Made by a program: the position numbers and the translations under genes. From CAVRCA01 sp965218045 (GTDB lineage: Bacteria > Pseudomonadota > Alphaproteobacteria > Acetobacterales > Acetobacteraceae), in contig CBDCJX010000008.1 in assembly GCA_965218045.1 (NCBI GenBank), positions 124,001-188,000 on the forward strand: DNA of 64,000 nt. The letters run 5' to 3'. The first letter of the stretch is position 1, and each line of letters opens with the position of its first letter. This document shows positions 34,134-44,750 of the stretch, piece after piece. The notes beneath the pieces are model-generated. The model saw only the letters and a list, made by a program, of their open reading frames with translations, was not told the origin of the DNA and ran no database searches.

Positions 34134-35389
34134 GGCGGTGGGGCGAGCAGGAGGCGGTTGACCCGTTCGAGGCCCACGAATGTCGCCTTCCAGGCGCGGG
34201 CGAAACTCTCCTGGCTCGTGCCGCGCTGCGCCAGCGCCGCGCCGATCTCGGCCACATTCCGCTTGCCGTCGATCAGCCGCAGGATCGGTGCGGCGAGCGA
34301 AGGCAGCGGCACCAGCGCGCGCAAGCCGTCAAACAGGAACGGCAAGGTGCCGTCGGGGCGGATGGCGTGGGCCAGCTCCTCGGCCGGCATCTCGCGAGCG
34401 ATCGGCACCGCCTCGGGACGCAGCGGATCGGCCGGCGCGCGATACTCCTCGGCGCGCACGCAATACACGACATGGGTGCTCATGTTGCCGACGAGTGCTT
34501 CGGCCAGCGCGGCGCGCCTTACCGGATCGAGGCCGGCCGCCCGCTCGCGCAGTCGCGGGTCCGGCAGCCAGGTGGCGGGGTCGTAACGCATCGGCTCGAC
34601 CCAGCAGGTCGGCCGCAGGCCCGCCGCCGCGAGCAGGCCAGCGAGATCGGGCACGGCGAACGCCCGGTCGCGCGGATTGAGCAGCAAATCGTAGAGCCCG
34701 GCATCGCCGCCGCTGATGTGGTCGGCGAAATTGCGGTTGACGTGCAGCCAGGCGCTTTCCGGCAGATGACGCATCACGCGGCGCGCGATGTCGAGTCGTG
34801 CCGACGGCGCTTCGTCGGCGGGTGCCAGCAGGCGCAGCGCGTCCTGCACCATGTACACTCCGGTGCGGCCATGCGGCGCGTAGACCATCAGCCCGAGGCC
34901 GCCGCCCGGCGCCAGCACCGACAGCAACGCGCGCAGCCCCGCCGCCGGGTCGGGCAGATGGTGCAGCACGCCGCAGCAATCGACGTAGTCGAACGGGCCG
35001 AGGCCGGAGCCAGGCAGGTCGAGCAGCGAGCGAAGCTCCCACGTGACGTTGGTCAGTCCGCGCGCCTCGACCCGGCCGCGCGCAATCGCCTGCGCCGCCG
35101 CCGAGCGGTCGAGCCAGGTGACCTCGCCAGGCCGGTCGGCGCGCGCCATCTGCTGGGCCAGCATGATCGCGGCATCGCCGGTGCCGCCGCCGGCGATCAG
35201 CGCGCGGAGCGGACGGCTCGCCGGCCGATGCGCGCCAAAAACCCAGTAATCCACCTCGCGCAAATGGCCCGGGCTGCCGACCACCAGCCGCTTGGCCTCC
35301 TCGCGTGGGTCGCGCTTCGGGTAGGGATACGACTCGTATTGGGCAGCGAGCTGCCGATCCGCCGCGTCGGTATCGGTGGGGTCGATCAT
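34130..35389 (-). CDS. Class I SAM-dependent methyltransferase with C-terminal extension
   Basis: The 419-residue protein has a Rossmann methyltransferase core: ALIAGGGTGDAAIMLAQQM near residue 62 (SAM-binding motif I), TWLDRSAAAQAIARGR near 90 (motif II) and FDYVDCCGVLHHLPDP near 132 (motif IV). About 200 residues follow the core, ending in a helical region (LRLIDGKRNVAEIGAALAQ). The N-terminal AAQYESYPYPKRDPREE is seen in methyltransferases that accept tRNA or peptide-like substrates, but the target is unknown. ATG 35389 has only a weak ribosome-binding site. Confidence 0.85.
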   Translation of the reverse strand: MIDPTDTDAADRQLAAQYESYPYPKRDPREEAKRLVVGSPGHLREVDYWVFGAHRPASRPLRALIAGGGTGDAAIMLAQQMARADRPGEVTWLDRSAAAQAIARGRVEARGLTNVTWELRSLLDLPGSGLGPFDYVDCCGVLHHLPDPAAGLRALLSVLAPGGGLGLMVYAPHGRTGVYMVQDALRLLAPADEAPSARLDIARRVMRHLPESAWLHVNRNFADHISGGDAGLYDLLLNPRDRAFAVPDLAGLLAAAGLRPTCWVEPMRYDPATWLPDPRLRERAAGLDPVRRAALAEALVGNMSTHVVYCVRAEEYRAPADPLRPEAVPIAREMPAEELAHAIRPDGTLPFLFDGLRALVPLPSLAAPILRLIDGKRNVAEIGAALAQRGTSQESFARAWKATFVGLERVNRLLLAPPP

Positions 35390-35493
35390 GGGCGGCAGGC
35401 ATAGACCGCTGGCATGGCAGAGACCAGGACGCACGGCACGCTCGCATCCACATCTGCTTGTCGGCCGGAGCGGCGGGCCGTATCTGTCCGCCC

Positions 35494-36021
35494 ATGCGCC
35501 TTCTCGCCACCACGTTCCTCGCCGCGATCACCGCGCTGCCGGTCGCCGCCGCCCCGAAACACCGTCCCGCGCGGGAGGCGCCACGTTCGTCCGGAGCGCA
35601 GCAACTCGGCAAGTTCGAGGACTGGACCGCGGTCACGCGTGAGGAGGGCGGCCAGACGATCTGCTACGCCTTCACCTACCCGACCGCCTCGGTCCCCACT
35701 CTCGCGAGCCGGGGCCAGCCGGTGTTGACGGTGACGGAACGGCCGTCGGGGCGCGACGCGGTCGCATTCAGCGCCGGGCTTTCCTTTGCGCCGAAGGCCG
35801 AGACCAGCCTGCAGGTCGAGCAGGCCAGCCTGGGCTTCTACACCGCCGGCCGCTTCGCCTTCGCCCGCGACGGCGAGGCTGTGGTCACCGCGCTGCGTCG
35901 GGGGCGGCAGGGGGTTATGCGATCACCCGGGCCACGCGGTGTGCAAGTCGCCGACACGTTCAGCCTGCGCGGCTTCGACCAGGCGTATGGCGCCGTGGTC
36001 AAGGCTTGCCCCGCGCAATGA
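35494..36021 (+). CDS. Exported IalB-like (invasion-associated locus B family) protein
   Basis: The 175-residue protein has a signal peptide (MRLLATTFLAAITALPVAAA). The mature part begins with a basic linker, then GKFEDWTAVTREEGGQTICYAF near residue 40, the G-x-F-x-DW...C-Y-A pattern of IalB-family periplasmic proteins, and ends FDQAYGAVVKACPAQ with a second Cys that may form a disulfide with the first. The reading frame is open upstream to 35305, but the signal peptide fixes the start. The stop overlaps the rlmN start (ATGA), a pairing I would expect to be coincidental in function but coupled in expression. Confidence 0.78.
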   Translation: MRLLATTFLAAITALPVAAAPKHRPAREAPRSSGAQQLGKFEDWTAVTREEGGQTICYAFTYPTASVPTLASRGQPVLTVTERPSGRDAVAFSAGLSFAPKAETSLQVEQASLGFYTAGRFAFARDGEAVVTALRRGRQGVMRSPGPRGVQVADTFSLRGFDQAYGAVVKACPAQ

Positions 36022-37208
36022 CCGGATTTGTCATCGCAGAGCCGCCCAAGGAGGATTTGAGCGAGGCGGAACGCACCCGCATCCTGGCGAAATCCGCCTT
36101 GTTCGCGCCACCCGCCGCCGTGCTCGCCGATGGTCGGCGCGATCTGGTCGGCCTGTCGCGCGCCGAGCTCGCGGCCGCGCTCGCCGAAGCGGGCGAGAAG
36201 CCGTTCCGCGCCAAGCAGCTCTGGCATTGGATCTATCACCAGGGCGCCACCGAGTTCGCCGCCATGTCGTCGATCGCGCGGCCATTGCAGCAGCGGCTGG
36301 CCGAGCGCTTCGTGATCGGCCGGCCGGTGGTCAGCACCCTGCAGACCAGCACCGACGGGACGCGCAAGTTCCTGCTGCAATTTCGCGATGGGCAGCAAGC
36401 CGAGACGGTCTACATCCCCGATCCCGAAGCAGATCGCGGCGCCGTCTGCATCTCGTCGCAGGTGGGTTGCACCCTCTCCTGCCGGTTCTGCCACACCGGC
36501 ACCCAGCCGCTGGCGCGCAATCTCGGTGCGGCCGAGATCGTCGGCCAGTTCATGGCCGCGCGCGACACCTACGGCGAGTGGCCGAGCCCGAAGGGGGAGA
36601 CACCCCGGCTGCTGTCCACCATCGTGCTGATGGGCATGGGCGAGCCGCTCTACAACTACGAGAATGTCGCCCGCGCCATGACCATCGTGATGGACCACGA
36701 GGGGATCGCGCTGTCGCGGCGGCGGATCACCTTGTCCACCTCCGGTGTCGTGCCGATGATCGAGCGCTGCGGCGCCGAGCTCGGTGTCAATCTCGCGGTC
36801 TCGTTGCACGCGGTGCGCGACGAGCTGCGCGACGAACTGGTGCCGCTGAACCGCAAGTATCCGATCGCCGAGCTGATCGCCGCGTGCCGGCGCTACCCGG
36901 CCGCCTCGAACGCCCGGCGGATCACTTTCGAGTACGTTATGTTGCGTGGAATCAACGACACGCCGGCGGATGCGCGGGAGCTGGTGCGGTTGATCACCGG
37001 CATTCCCGCGAAAGTGAACCTGATCCCATTCAACTCTTGGCCGGGAAGCCAGTTCGAGAGCAGTGGCGGTGCGGCGATCGACCGCTTCGCTCGAATCGTG
37101 ATGGATGCCGGCTTCTCCTCGCCGGTGCGGAGCCCGCGTGGGCAAGACATCCTGGCCGCCTGTGGTCAGCTACGCACCGAGAGCAGACGGGTCCGCCCGA
37201 CCGCCTGA
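36018..37208 (+). CDS. rlmN: 23S rRNA (adenine2503-C2)-methyltransferase RlmN
   Basis: The 396-residue radical-SAM enzyme methylates A2503 of 23S rRNA and A37 of some tRNAs. Visible motifs are KQLWHWIYHQGATEFAAMSS near residue 65, the [4Fe-4S] site CTLSCRFCHTGTQPLARNL near 152 (C-x3-C-x2-C), GEPLYNYENV near 210 and the late catalytic Cys near SPRGQDILAACGQL close to the end. Length is usual for alphaproteobacteria. ATG 36018 overlaps the preceding stop. Confidence 0.96.
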   Translation: MTGFVIAEPPKEDLSEAERTRILAKSALFAPPAAVLADGRRDLVGLSRAELAAALAEAGEKPFRAKQLWHWIYHQGATEFAAMSSIARPLQQRLAERFVIGRPVVSTLQTSTDGTRKFLLQFRDGQQAETVYIPDPEADRGAVCISSQVGCTLSCRFCHTGTQPLARNLGAAEIVGQFMAARDTYGEWPSPKGETPRLLSTIVLMGMGEPLYNYENVARAMTIVMDHEGIALSRRRITLSTSGVVPMIERCGAELGVNLAVSLHAVRDELRDELVPLNRKYPIAELIAACRRYPAASNARRITFEYVMLRGINDTPADARELVRLITGIPAKVNLIPFNSWPGSQFESSGGAAIDRFARIVMDAGFSSPVRSPRGQDILAACGQLRTESRRVRPTA

Positions 37209-37255
37209 CGCGGCAAAAACGCCGCAGCAACCCGCGCCAAACTGCAGGGATCCGC

Positions 37256-38476
37256 TTGCCCCTTTCCGAGCCATCGCCCGGGACCGCTGCGCTCCCGCTC
37301 ACCTTGCTCGCCGCCGCCGGGTTCCTCTCGGCGGCCGGCGCCCGCATCGTCGACCCGCTGCTCGCGCCGATCGCGCACGACTTCCACACCGATGTCGCGA
37401 CGGTCTCGGTGGTGATCGCCGCCTTCGTGCTGCCGTACGGTCTCAACCAGATGTTCCTCGGCCCGGTGGGGGACCGTTACGGCAAGCTCAAGGTGATGCA
37501 GGCCGCGCTGATCGGCTACACCCTGTTCACCGGCGCCTGTGCGCTCGCCAGCAATCTTGCCTGGCTCACGGTGCTGCGCGCCTGCGCCGGGGCGTCGAGT
37601 GCGGGGTTGATCCCGATCTGCCTCGCCTATATCGGCGACGCGGTGCCTTATAGGCAGCGTCAGCGCACCTTGAGCCGCTTTCTCACCGGTGTCGTGCTGG
37701 CGCAGAGCCTGGCTGGGCCGATCGGCGGTCTGTTCGGCGAGACCATCGGCTGGCGCGGCGCCTTCGTGTTGCTGGCAGCGGCGGGCGCAATGGTCGCCGT
37801 GGGTCTCGCGGCGCGGATTCGCACCCTGCCCGACCGGACCGGCACGGCCACGTTCCGCCCCGCCATCTACGCGACAATGGCACGCGTGCCGGTCGCACGG
37901 TGCCTGTTGCTCGCGACCGTTGCCGAGGGAGCGTTGCTGCCCGGCTGCTTCCCGTTCATCGCGCCGTATCTGAACCACGCGTTCAACCTGTCATACGGGA
38001 CGGTCGGCCTGGTGCTCGCCGCGTTCGGGATCGGGGCGTTTTGCTACACGCGCTGGGCAGGGTGTTTCATCGAACGACTCGGCGAGGCCGGTCAGGTGCT
38101 GTTCGGCGGCCTGCTCATCGCCGGGGTGCTCGTGCTCGGCATGCTCAGCGGCACTTGGCCCACCTTTATCCTGGTGCAGGCCGGCATCGGGCTCGGCTAC
38201 TTCACCCTGCACACGGTGATGCAGACGCGGGCGACCGAGCTGCTGCCCGACGCGCGCTCGACCGCGGTCTCGACCTTCGTGTTCCTGCTGTTCCTAGGTC
38301 AGGCGATCGGCGCGCTCGGCTTCGGGCGGGCGATCGACCTCGTGGGCTACCGCTGGGCGTTCCTCGGCGATGCCGCCGGCATCGTGCTGCTGACCCTGTG
38401 GCTGGCGGCTTTCATCCACCGCTCCGGTCAGCACCCGGCGGGCGCAGCCGGGCTGGTCGTGGAGTCGGGCAAGTAG
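37256..38476 (+). CDS. MFS transporter, DHA1-like
   Basis: The 406-residue protein has twelve predicted helices. It has LAPIAHDFHTDVATVSVVIAAF in helix 1-2, the motif A loop GPVGDRYGKLKVMQAAL near residue 72 and VVLAQSLAGPIGGLFGETIGWRGAFVL near 150 (motif C region). The start is taken as TTG 37256 because AGGGA lies six bases upstream and the frame upstream reads through rlmN as shadow; no ATG is available near the N terminus. Probably an exporter of small molecules; substrate unknown. Confidence 0.88.
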   Translation: MPLSEPSPGTAALPLTLLAAAGFLSAAGARIVDPLLAPIAHDFHTDVATVSVVIAAFVLPYGLNQMFLGPVGDRYGKLKVMQAALIGYTLFTGACALASNLAWLTVLRACAGASSAGLIPICLAYIGDAVPYRQRQRTLSRFLTGVVLAQSLAGPIGGLFGETIGWRGAFVLLAAAGAMVAVGLAARIRTLPDRTGTATFRPAIYATMARVPVARCLLLATVAEGALLPGCFPFIAPYLNHAFNLSYGTVGLVLAAFGIGAFCYTRWAGCFIERLGEAGQVLFGGLLIAGVLVLGMLSGTWPTFILVQAGIGLGYFTLHTVMQTRATELLPDARSTAVSTFVFLLFLGQAIGALGFGRAIDLVGYRWAFLGDAAGIVLLTLWLAAFIHRSGQHPAGAAGLVVESGK

Positions 38477-38589
38477 GCGCTCGGGCCAGTAGGTATCGCA
38501 ACCCGGCAATTCCGGCGCATCCTGTCGGCGTGCGCGACCCGGGGCCGGCGGTTGCTCCCGCCGCGCGCTCCAACTGCCGGAAGGAGGCC

Positions 38590-39822
<1,233 letters not shown>

Positions 39823-39856
39823 TCAACGCTTCGTCTCACAATTTAGACGTTCCCTA

Positions 39857-39885
39857 TTGATTACGGTCCCGTGAACATGTAGAAC
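39857..39885 (+). promoter_or_regulatory. Possible sigma-70-like promoter flanked by an inverted repeat, for the PEP-CTERM gene
   Basis: TTGATT (39857-39862), a 17-base spacer and TAGAAC (39880-39885) form a plausible promoter in an unusually AT-rich gap. An eight-base perfect inverted repeat, AGACGTTC at 39845-39852 and GAACGTCT at 39882-39889, brackets it, and a second short one (GTCTC...GAGAC, 39886-39902) follows. The repeats could be an operator. No experiment-level support is available from sequence. Confidence 0.4.
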
Positions 39886-39923
39886 GTCTCTCCACACGAG
39901 ACAACATCTCAGGAGAGCGCGCC

Positions 39924-40639
39924 ATGTTTAACTTGGGCAAGGTCTTGGGTCCGGTGGCGCTGGCGGCCTGCATGTTCGGCGCCGTCGCGAGCAACGCGAA
40001 CGCCGGAACCATCACTGTCAACAGCTTCAGCGTGCCGCACAACGTAAGCGTTCACAGCTACGATCCGTCCGCCGGCATCCACGGCGAATATAGCTCCGCA
40101 GGTCAGATCGACCTGAAGGTCGCCCAGACCAGCAACGGCCCGGTTTCGGACATGTTGGTCTGGTGCGTCGACCTGTTCGACTGGCTGCGCACCCCCGCCG
40201 TCTACACGACCGGCGGCAGCCTCAGCACCGACGGCAACGGCAACGGCCACGCCCTCTCCGACACGCAGATCAACCAGGTCAACGCGCTGATCACCCATGG
40301 CGACGCGATGCTGGCCGGCACCGAAGCGCGCACCAGGGGTTACAGCAAGAACGAGGTCAGCTCCGCTATCCAGATCGCCATCTGGTCGGCCGAGCTCGGC
40401 AGCAGCTACACGTTCAAGTCCGACGATCACCAAGTGGATCTCCTGGTAACCACATACCTCGCCAACGTCAGCGGCGCGCAACCGGTGTGGTCGCCGACGC
40501 CGTTCAGCAAGGTCGCGACGCTTTGGAGCCCTGGCAGCCAGACCTTGGGCTATCTCCAGGTGCCGGAGCCGCATCCATGACCCTGCTCGCGCCCATGGTG
40601 CTGGGTCTCGGCCTGCTGCGGCGGCGACGCGCCGGCTGA
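39924..40639 (+). CDS. PEP-CTERM-type exported protein, sorting signal split off by a frame break
   Basis: The reading from ATG 39924 encodes a signal peptide (LGPVALAACMFGAVASNANA) and an extracellular domain (VWCVDLFDWLRTPAVYT, SSAIQIAIWSAELGSSYTF), and stops at 40580 after VPEPHP. If one base is added after 40571, or the G there is read twice, the frame continues as VPEPASMTLLAPMVLGLGLLRRRRAG to a stop at 40639. That is a complete PEP-CTERM tripartite signal: VPEP, a membrane helix and a basic end, recognised by exosortase. The Cys-containing domain with IQIAIWSAE resembles other PEP-CTERM proteins. AGGAGAG precedes the ATG. Either a sequencing indel or a natural release mutation. Confidence 0.75.
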
Positions 40640-40679
40640 GCCCGCCCTCCGGATATCGTGAGAGCCTGTGGAGTGCGAT

Positions 40680-43169
40680 TCAGTCCTCCTCGGTTCGGCG
40701 CACCAGAACCTCGCGCCGCCCGACATGGTTCGCCGGACCGACGATGCCCTCCTGCTCCATCTGCTCCATCAGCTTGGCCGCCCGATTGTAGCCGATCGAC
40801 AACCGACGCTGGATGAACGAGGTCGATGCCTTGCCCTCCCGGGCGACGGCTGCCACCGCCTGATCGAACAGGCCGGCCTCGCCATCCGCGCTCGACACCA
40901 TGCCGGTCAGCGCGCCTGCCTCGTCGTCCTCGACCACCTCGGTGACCTCCTCGACGTAGGTCGGCTCGCCCTGCGCGCGCAGGAACTTGACCACGTCCTC
41001 CACCTCCCGGTCGGAGACCAGCGGCCCGTGCACCCGCATGATGCGCCCGCCGCCGACCATGAACAGCATGTCGCCCTGGCCGAGCAGCTGCTCCGCCCCC
41101 TGCTCGCCCAGGATGGTGCGGCTGTCGAACTTGCTGATCACCTGGAAGCTGATGCGGGTCGGGAAGTTGGCCTTGATCGTGCCGGTGATCACGTCCACCG
41201 ACGGGCGTTGCGTCGCCATGATGACGTGGATGCCCGCCGCCCGCGCCATCTGCGCCAGCCGCTGCACCGCCGCCTCGATCTCCTTGCCGGCGACCATCAT
41301 CAGGTCGGCCATCTCGTCCACCACCACCACGATGAGCGGCAGCACCTCGAGCACCAGCGGCTGCTCCTCGAAGATCGGGCGATGGGTGTCGGGATCGAAG
41401 CCGGTCTGCACCCGGCGGGTCACCACCTCGCCACGCGCGCGCGCCTCCGCCACCCGCTCGTTGTAGCCACCGATGTTGCGCACCCCGAGCTGGCTCATCG
41501 CGCGGTAGCGCCTCTCCATCTCGCGCACCGTCCATTTCAACGCCGTCACCGCCTTCTTCGGCTCGGTCACCACCGGCGCCATCAGATGCGGGATGCCTTC
41601 GTAGACCGACAATTCGAGCATTTTCGGGTCGATCAGAATCAGCCGGCACTGGTCGGGCGAGAGCCGGTAGAGCAGGCTCAGGATCATCGCGTTGACCCCG
41701 ACCGACTTGCCCGACCCGGTGGTGCCGGCAATCATCAGATGCGGCATCCGAGCGAGGTCGGCGATCACCGGCGCGCCGCTAATTTCCTTGCCGAGCGCGA
41801 GAGCCAGGCGGCCCGGATGCTTGTGCCAGTCCTCGGTGGCCAGCAGCTCGCTCAGGAAAACCGTCTCACGCCTGGCGTTCGGCACCTCGATGCCGATGAC
41901 GTTGCGCCCCGGCACGGTGGCGATGCGAACGGCGGTGACCGAGAGGCTGCGTGCCACGTCGTCGGCCAGCCCGATCACCCGCGCGCTGCGGATGCCCGGC
42001 GCGGGTTCGAGCTCGTAGAGCGTGACCACCGGCCCCGGGCGGATCTCGACGATGCTGCCTTGCACGCCGTAATCGCCCAACACCGTCTCGAGCAATCGCG
42101 CGTTGGCTTGCAACGCATCGGGGCTCGGCCCGGTCCCGGCCCGCTGCGGCGCGGGTTTCAGCAACGCCAGGCCGGGGAAGCGCCACTCGCCATCAGCCAG
42201 CTTCAGGCTCTCCTGCTTCGGCGCGGCGGGCCGTGCGGGGAGCGGCGGCCGCAGCTTCGCCAAGGCTGGCGGGCGCTGATCGGCCGGGGGTGCGGGGGAC
42301 GGCGCCGGCTGCTCCGCCTCCAGCGCAGCGTCCGGGCCCACATCTCGACGCCATTCCGCGGGCCATTCCGGGCGTGGTTCAGGGCGGACGAGGCTGGCCG
42401 CCGCCGGCGCCCGTCGTCCCGGCCGGCGCGGATCGAGGCGACGCCACAACGGCGCGACCAGGGGGGCCAGCGGAGAGGTGAGGCGGGCGCCCACCCGACC
42501 AACCAACGTCGCGGCACCCCAGCCGCGCGCCAGGGAGGCACGCGCCACCGTGGCGGACCCGCGACCGGCCGAGCGCCATTCGCCGGTGCTCAGCCCGAAG
42601 GCGAGCAGGATCAGGGTCACGGCCAGGCCAAGCCCGATCACCGCCACGAACAGGGTGCCAACCGGGCCGAGCACGTCACGCCCCGCCGCCAGGGCGCCCC
42701 CGCTGAGCAGGCTGCCGATGGCACCGCCGAGACCGGCCGGTGTCGGCCAAGCGAGGCGCCCCGCCGCCATCGGCAAGGCCGCGAGCACGGCGGCCGCCAC
42801 CGGAAGTGCCGCCAGGGTTGTGGCCAGGCGCGCCGCCACGCTGCCGAGGCCGCGATGCGAGGCGAGCCGCCACGCCCAGGCCAGCATCGCCAGGCCGGGC
42901 AGCGCCCCCGCCACGCCGAAACCTTGCAGCAGCACGTCCGCTAGCGCGGCACCCGCCGGTCCGGCGAGATTGACCGCGGCGCGTCCCGTCGCCGTGTTCA
43001 AGGACGGGTCGCGCGCGTCGTAGCTGACCAATGCCACCAGCAGCGCCAGCGCGACCAGGCCGAGCACCAGCCCGCCCAGTTCGGACAGGCGGCGGCGGAC
43101 CAAGGTACGAACGGCGGGCGAGGCAAGTCGGCGGGCCTGGGCGGCAGCGGCCATCGGGGGCAGTTCCAT
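40680..43169 (-). CDS. ftsK: DNA translocase FtsK
   Basis: The 829-residue protein pumps DNA at the division septum and activates XerCD recombination at dif. There are four N-terminal helices (LGGLVLGLVALALLVALVSY near residue 32 onwards), then a Pro/Ala-rich linker to about 330. The motor domain has Walker A GTTGSGKSVGVN near 480, RLILIDPKMLELS near 507 and VVVDEMADLMMV near 617. The C-terminal gamma winged helix (IQRRLSIGYNRAAKLMEQME, GRREVLV) reads KOPS sites. Short linker size is common in alphaproteobacteria. An alternative ATG at 43154 is in frame; neither has a strong ribosome-binding site. Confidence 0.95.
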   Translation of the reverse strand: MELPPMAAAAQARRLASPAVRTLVRRRLSELGGLVLGLVALALLVALVSYDARDPSLNTATGRAAVNLAGPAGAALADVLLQGFGVAGALPGLAMLAWAWRLASHRGLGSVAARLATTLAALPVAAAVLAALPMAAGRLAWPTPAGLGGAIGSLLSGGALAAGRDVLGPVGTLFVAVIGLGLAVTLILLAFGLSTGEWRSAGRGSATVARASLARGWGAATLVGRVGARLTSPLAPLVAPLWRRLDPRRPGRRAPAAASLVRPEPRPEWPAEWRRDVGPDAALEAEQPAPSPAPPADQRPPALAKLRPPLPARPAAPKQESLKLADGEWRFPGLALLKPAPQRAGTGPSPDALQANARLLETVLGDYGVQGSIVEIRPGPVVTLYELEPAPGIRSARVIGLADDVARSLSVTAVRIATVPGRNVIGIEVPNARRETVFLSELLATEDWHKHPGRLALALGKEISGAPVIADLARMPHLMIAGTTGSGKSVGVNAMILSLLYRLSPDQCRLILIDPKMLELSVYEGIPHLMAPVVTEPKKAVTALKWTVREMERRYRAMSQLGVRNIGGYNERVAEARARGEVVTRRVQTGFDPDTHRPIFEEQPLVLEVLPLIVVVVDEMADLMMVAGKEIEAAVQRLAQMARAAGIHVIMATQRPSVDVITGTIKANFPTRISFQVISKFDSRTILGEQGAEQLLGQGDMLFMVGGGRIMRVHGPLVSDREVEDVVKFLRAQGEPTYVEEVTEVVEDDEAGALTGMVSSADGEAGLFDQAVAAVAREGKASTSFIQRRLSIGYNRAAKLMEQMEQEGIVGPANHVGRREVLVRRTEED

Positions 43170-43287
43170 TCGTCGGAGTCGCGAAACGCGGGGTTGAGAT
43201 CGCGGCTCAGCTATACCGCCGAACCATCCGGGACAGAACCCGAATCCCGGCTTGCCGAACCGTGCGCTCGGCCTCACCTTCCGGGCC

Positions 43288-44511
43288 ATGACCGAGCCCC
43301 TGGCCGCGGATGTGTGTGTCGTCGGCGCCGGGCCGGTGGGCGGCGCGCTTGCCTGTCGGCTCGCCGCTGCCGGCGTGTCGACCGTGGTGGTCGACCGCGC
43401 TGCGCTGCCGCCGATGGAGCATCCGGATTTCGACGGCCGGGCCTACGCGATCGCCGCCGGCTCGCGCCGGCTGCTGGAGGCTGCGGGGCTATGGGACAAG
43501 CTGCCCGAGCCGGTCTGCCCGATCCGCGACATCCGCGTCTCAGACGGGCGGCTCGGCCGTCCCGCGTCGCGGCTGTTCCTGCATTTTGACCATCGCGAGG
43601 CCGGCCCCGACGCCGACGCGTTCGGCTGGATGGTGGAGGCGCGCAGCCTACGGGTGGCGATCAACGCCCATCTGCACGCGCTGCCGACGCTGCGTTGCTT
43701 CGCGCCGGCCACTGCCACGGTCGAACGCGGCGCTGCGGGTGCGACGGTTCGGGTCGCCGGCGGACCCGCCATCGCCTGCCGGCTGGTGGTCGCGGCCGAG
43801 GGGCGCGAATCGCCGCTGCGTCGCGCCGCCGGCATCCCGGTCACCCGGCTGCCGTACGATCAGACCGGCATCGTCTCGGCGATCGCCCATGCGCGGCCGC
43901 ACCACAACCTCGCCCTCGAGCACTTCCTGCCGTCCGGCCCGTTCGCCCAGTTGCCGATGTGCGGCCTGCCCGACGCGCCGCACGTCTCCGCAATCGTGTG
44001 GACCGAGCGCACCGCGATCGCCGAGCACGTGCTGGCGATGGATGACGGCGGGTTCGGTCGCGAGATCGGCCGCCGGCTCGGCGCCCATCTGGGCACCGTG
44101 CGCCCGATCGGCCGACGTTGGCGCTATCCGCTCGGGGCGCTGCACGCGCACCGCTACTTCGACACCCGGCTGGCGCTGGTGGGCGACGCCGCGCACGGCA
44201 TCCACCCGATCGCCGGCCAGGGCCTCAACCTTGGCTTTCGCGACGCGGCCGCGCTGGCCGATCTGCTGATCGAGGCGGTATCCAGCGGCGCCGATCCCGG
44301 CGCGCCCGGGCTGCTTGTCCGCTACCAGCGCGCGCGCCGCCCGGACAATCTGCTGATGCTGGCGGCGACCGACGGGCTGGACCGGCTGTTCAGCACCGAC
44401 AACCCTCTCCTGCGCCTCGCCCGCGACCTCGGCATCGGCGCGGTGCACCGCCTGCCCCGGCTGAAGCGCATGTTCATGCGCCAGGCGATGGGGCTGCCGC
44501 TCAGCCCGTGA
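43288..44511 (+). CDS. UbiH/UbiF/COQ6-family FAD-dependent hydroxylase
   Basis: The 407-residue flavoprotein monooxygenase has the FAD-binding DVCVVGAGPVGGALACRLA near residue 8, the DG-like LVVAAEGRESPLRRAAGI near 170 and the second FAD motif TRLALVGDAAHGIHPIAGQGLNLGFRDAAAL near 295. These three are the signature of ubiquinone-ring hydroxylases, which add hydroxyls during quinone biosynthesis. Which position it modifies cannot be read. ATG 43288 is chosen because the FAD motif begins directly after it. It is divergent from ftsK. Confidence 0.88.
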   Translation: MTEPLAADVCVVGAGPVGGALACRLAAAGVSTVVVDRAALPPMEHPDFDGRAYAIAAGSRRLLEAAGLWDKLPEPVCPIRDIRVSDGRLGRPASRLFLHFDHREAGPDADAFGWMVEARSLRVAINAHLHALPTLRCFAPATATVERGAAGATVRVAGGPAIACRLVVAAEGRESPLRRAAGIPVTRLPYDQTGIVSAIAHARPHHNLALEHFLPSGPFAQLPMCGLPDAPHVSAIVWTERTAIAEHVLAMDDGGFGREIGRRLGAHLGTVRPIGRRWRYPLGALHAHRYFDTRLALVGDAAHGIHPIAGQGLNLGFRDAAALADLLIEAVSSGADPGAPGLLVRYQRARRPDNLLMLAATDGLDRLFSTDNPLLRLARDLGIGAVHRLPRLKRMFMRQAMGLPLSP

Positions 44512-44735
44512 TCACGGCCGCGCCGATCGCGCGGAGGACGCCGATCCGACTTCGACCCAGCAAAACGCGCGCTCCAGCTCGCGCGCTCCGTCGGTTGGAT
44601 ACCACCGGCCGTGCGCGAGGATGATGCGCTTCGGCGCCCAGCTGCGCATCCGGGCGACAGCGTCGCGCAGCGCCGGGCGGTGGCGGCGGTACGATAGGCG
44701 CAGGTCCGGCAGCGCCGTCTCATTCGCCACGCGGC
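44512..44735 (-). pseudogene. C-terminal remnant of a DUF4336-family gene
   Basis: The minus-strand frame ending at 44512 reads LRLSYRRHRPALRDAVARM, then RSWAPKRIILAHGRWY and ELERAFCWVE. This is the conserved C-terminal end of DUF4336 proteins (a metallo-beta-lactamase-like family, with the final AHG). Upstream the similarity stops at about 44735, where an inverted-repeat element begins; no start codon or N-terminal metal motifs are found. The rest of the gene has been lost or displaced. Family assignment is from memory of the motif. Confidence 0.55.
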
Positions 44736-44750
44736 CACACCCGTGCCCAA

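Noticed and set aside
35786..37255. Upstream part of an 896-codon plus-strand frame continuous with the MFS gene
   Set aside because: It runs through the IalB-like and rlmN genes in another frame and has no coding look; the transporter begins at TTG 37256.
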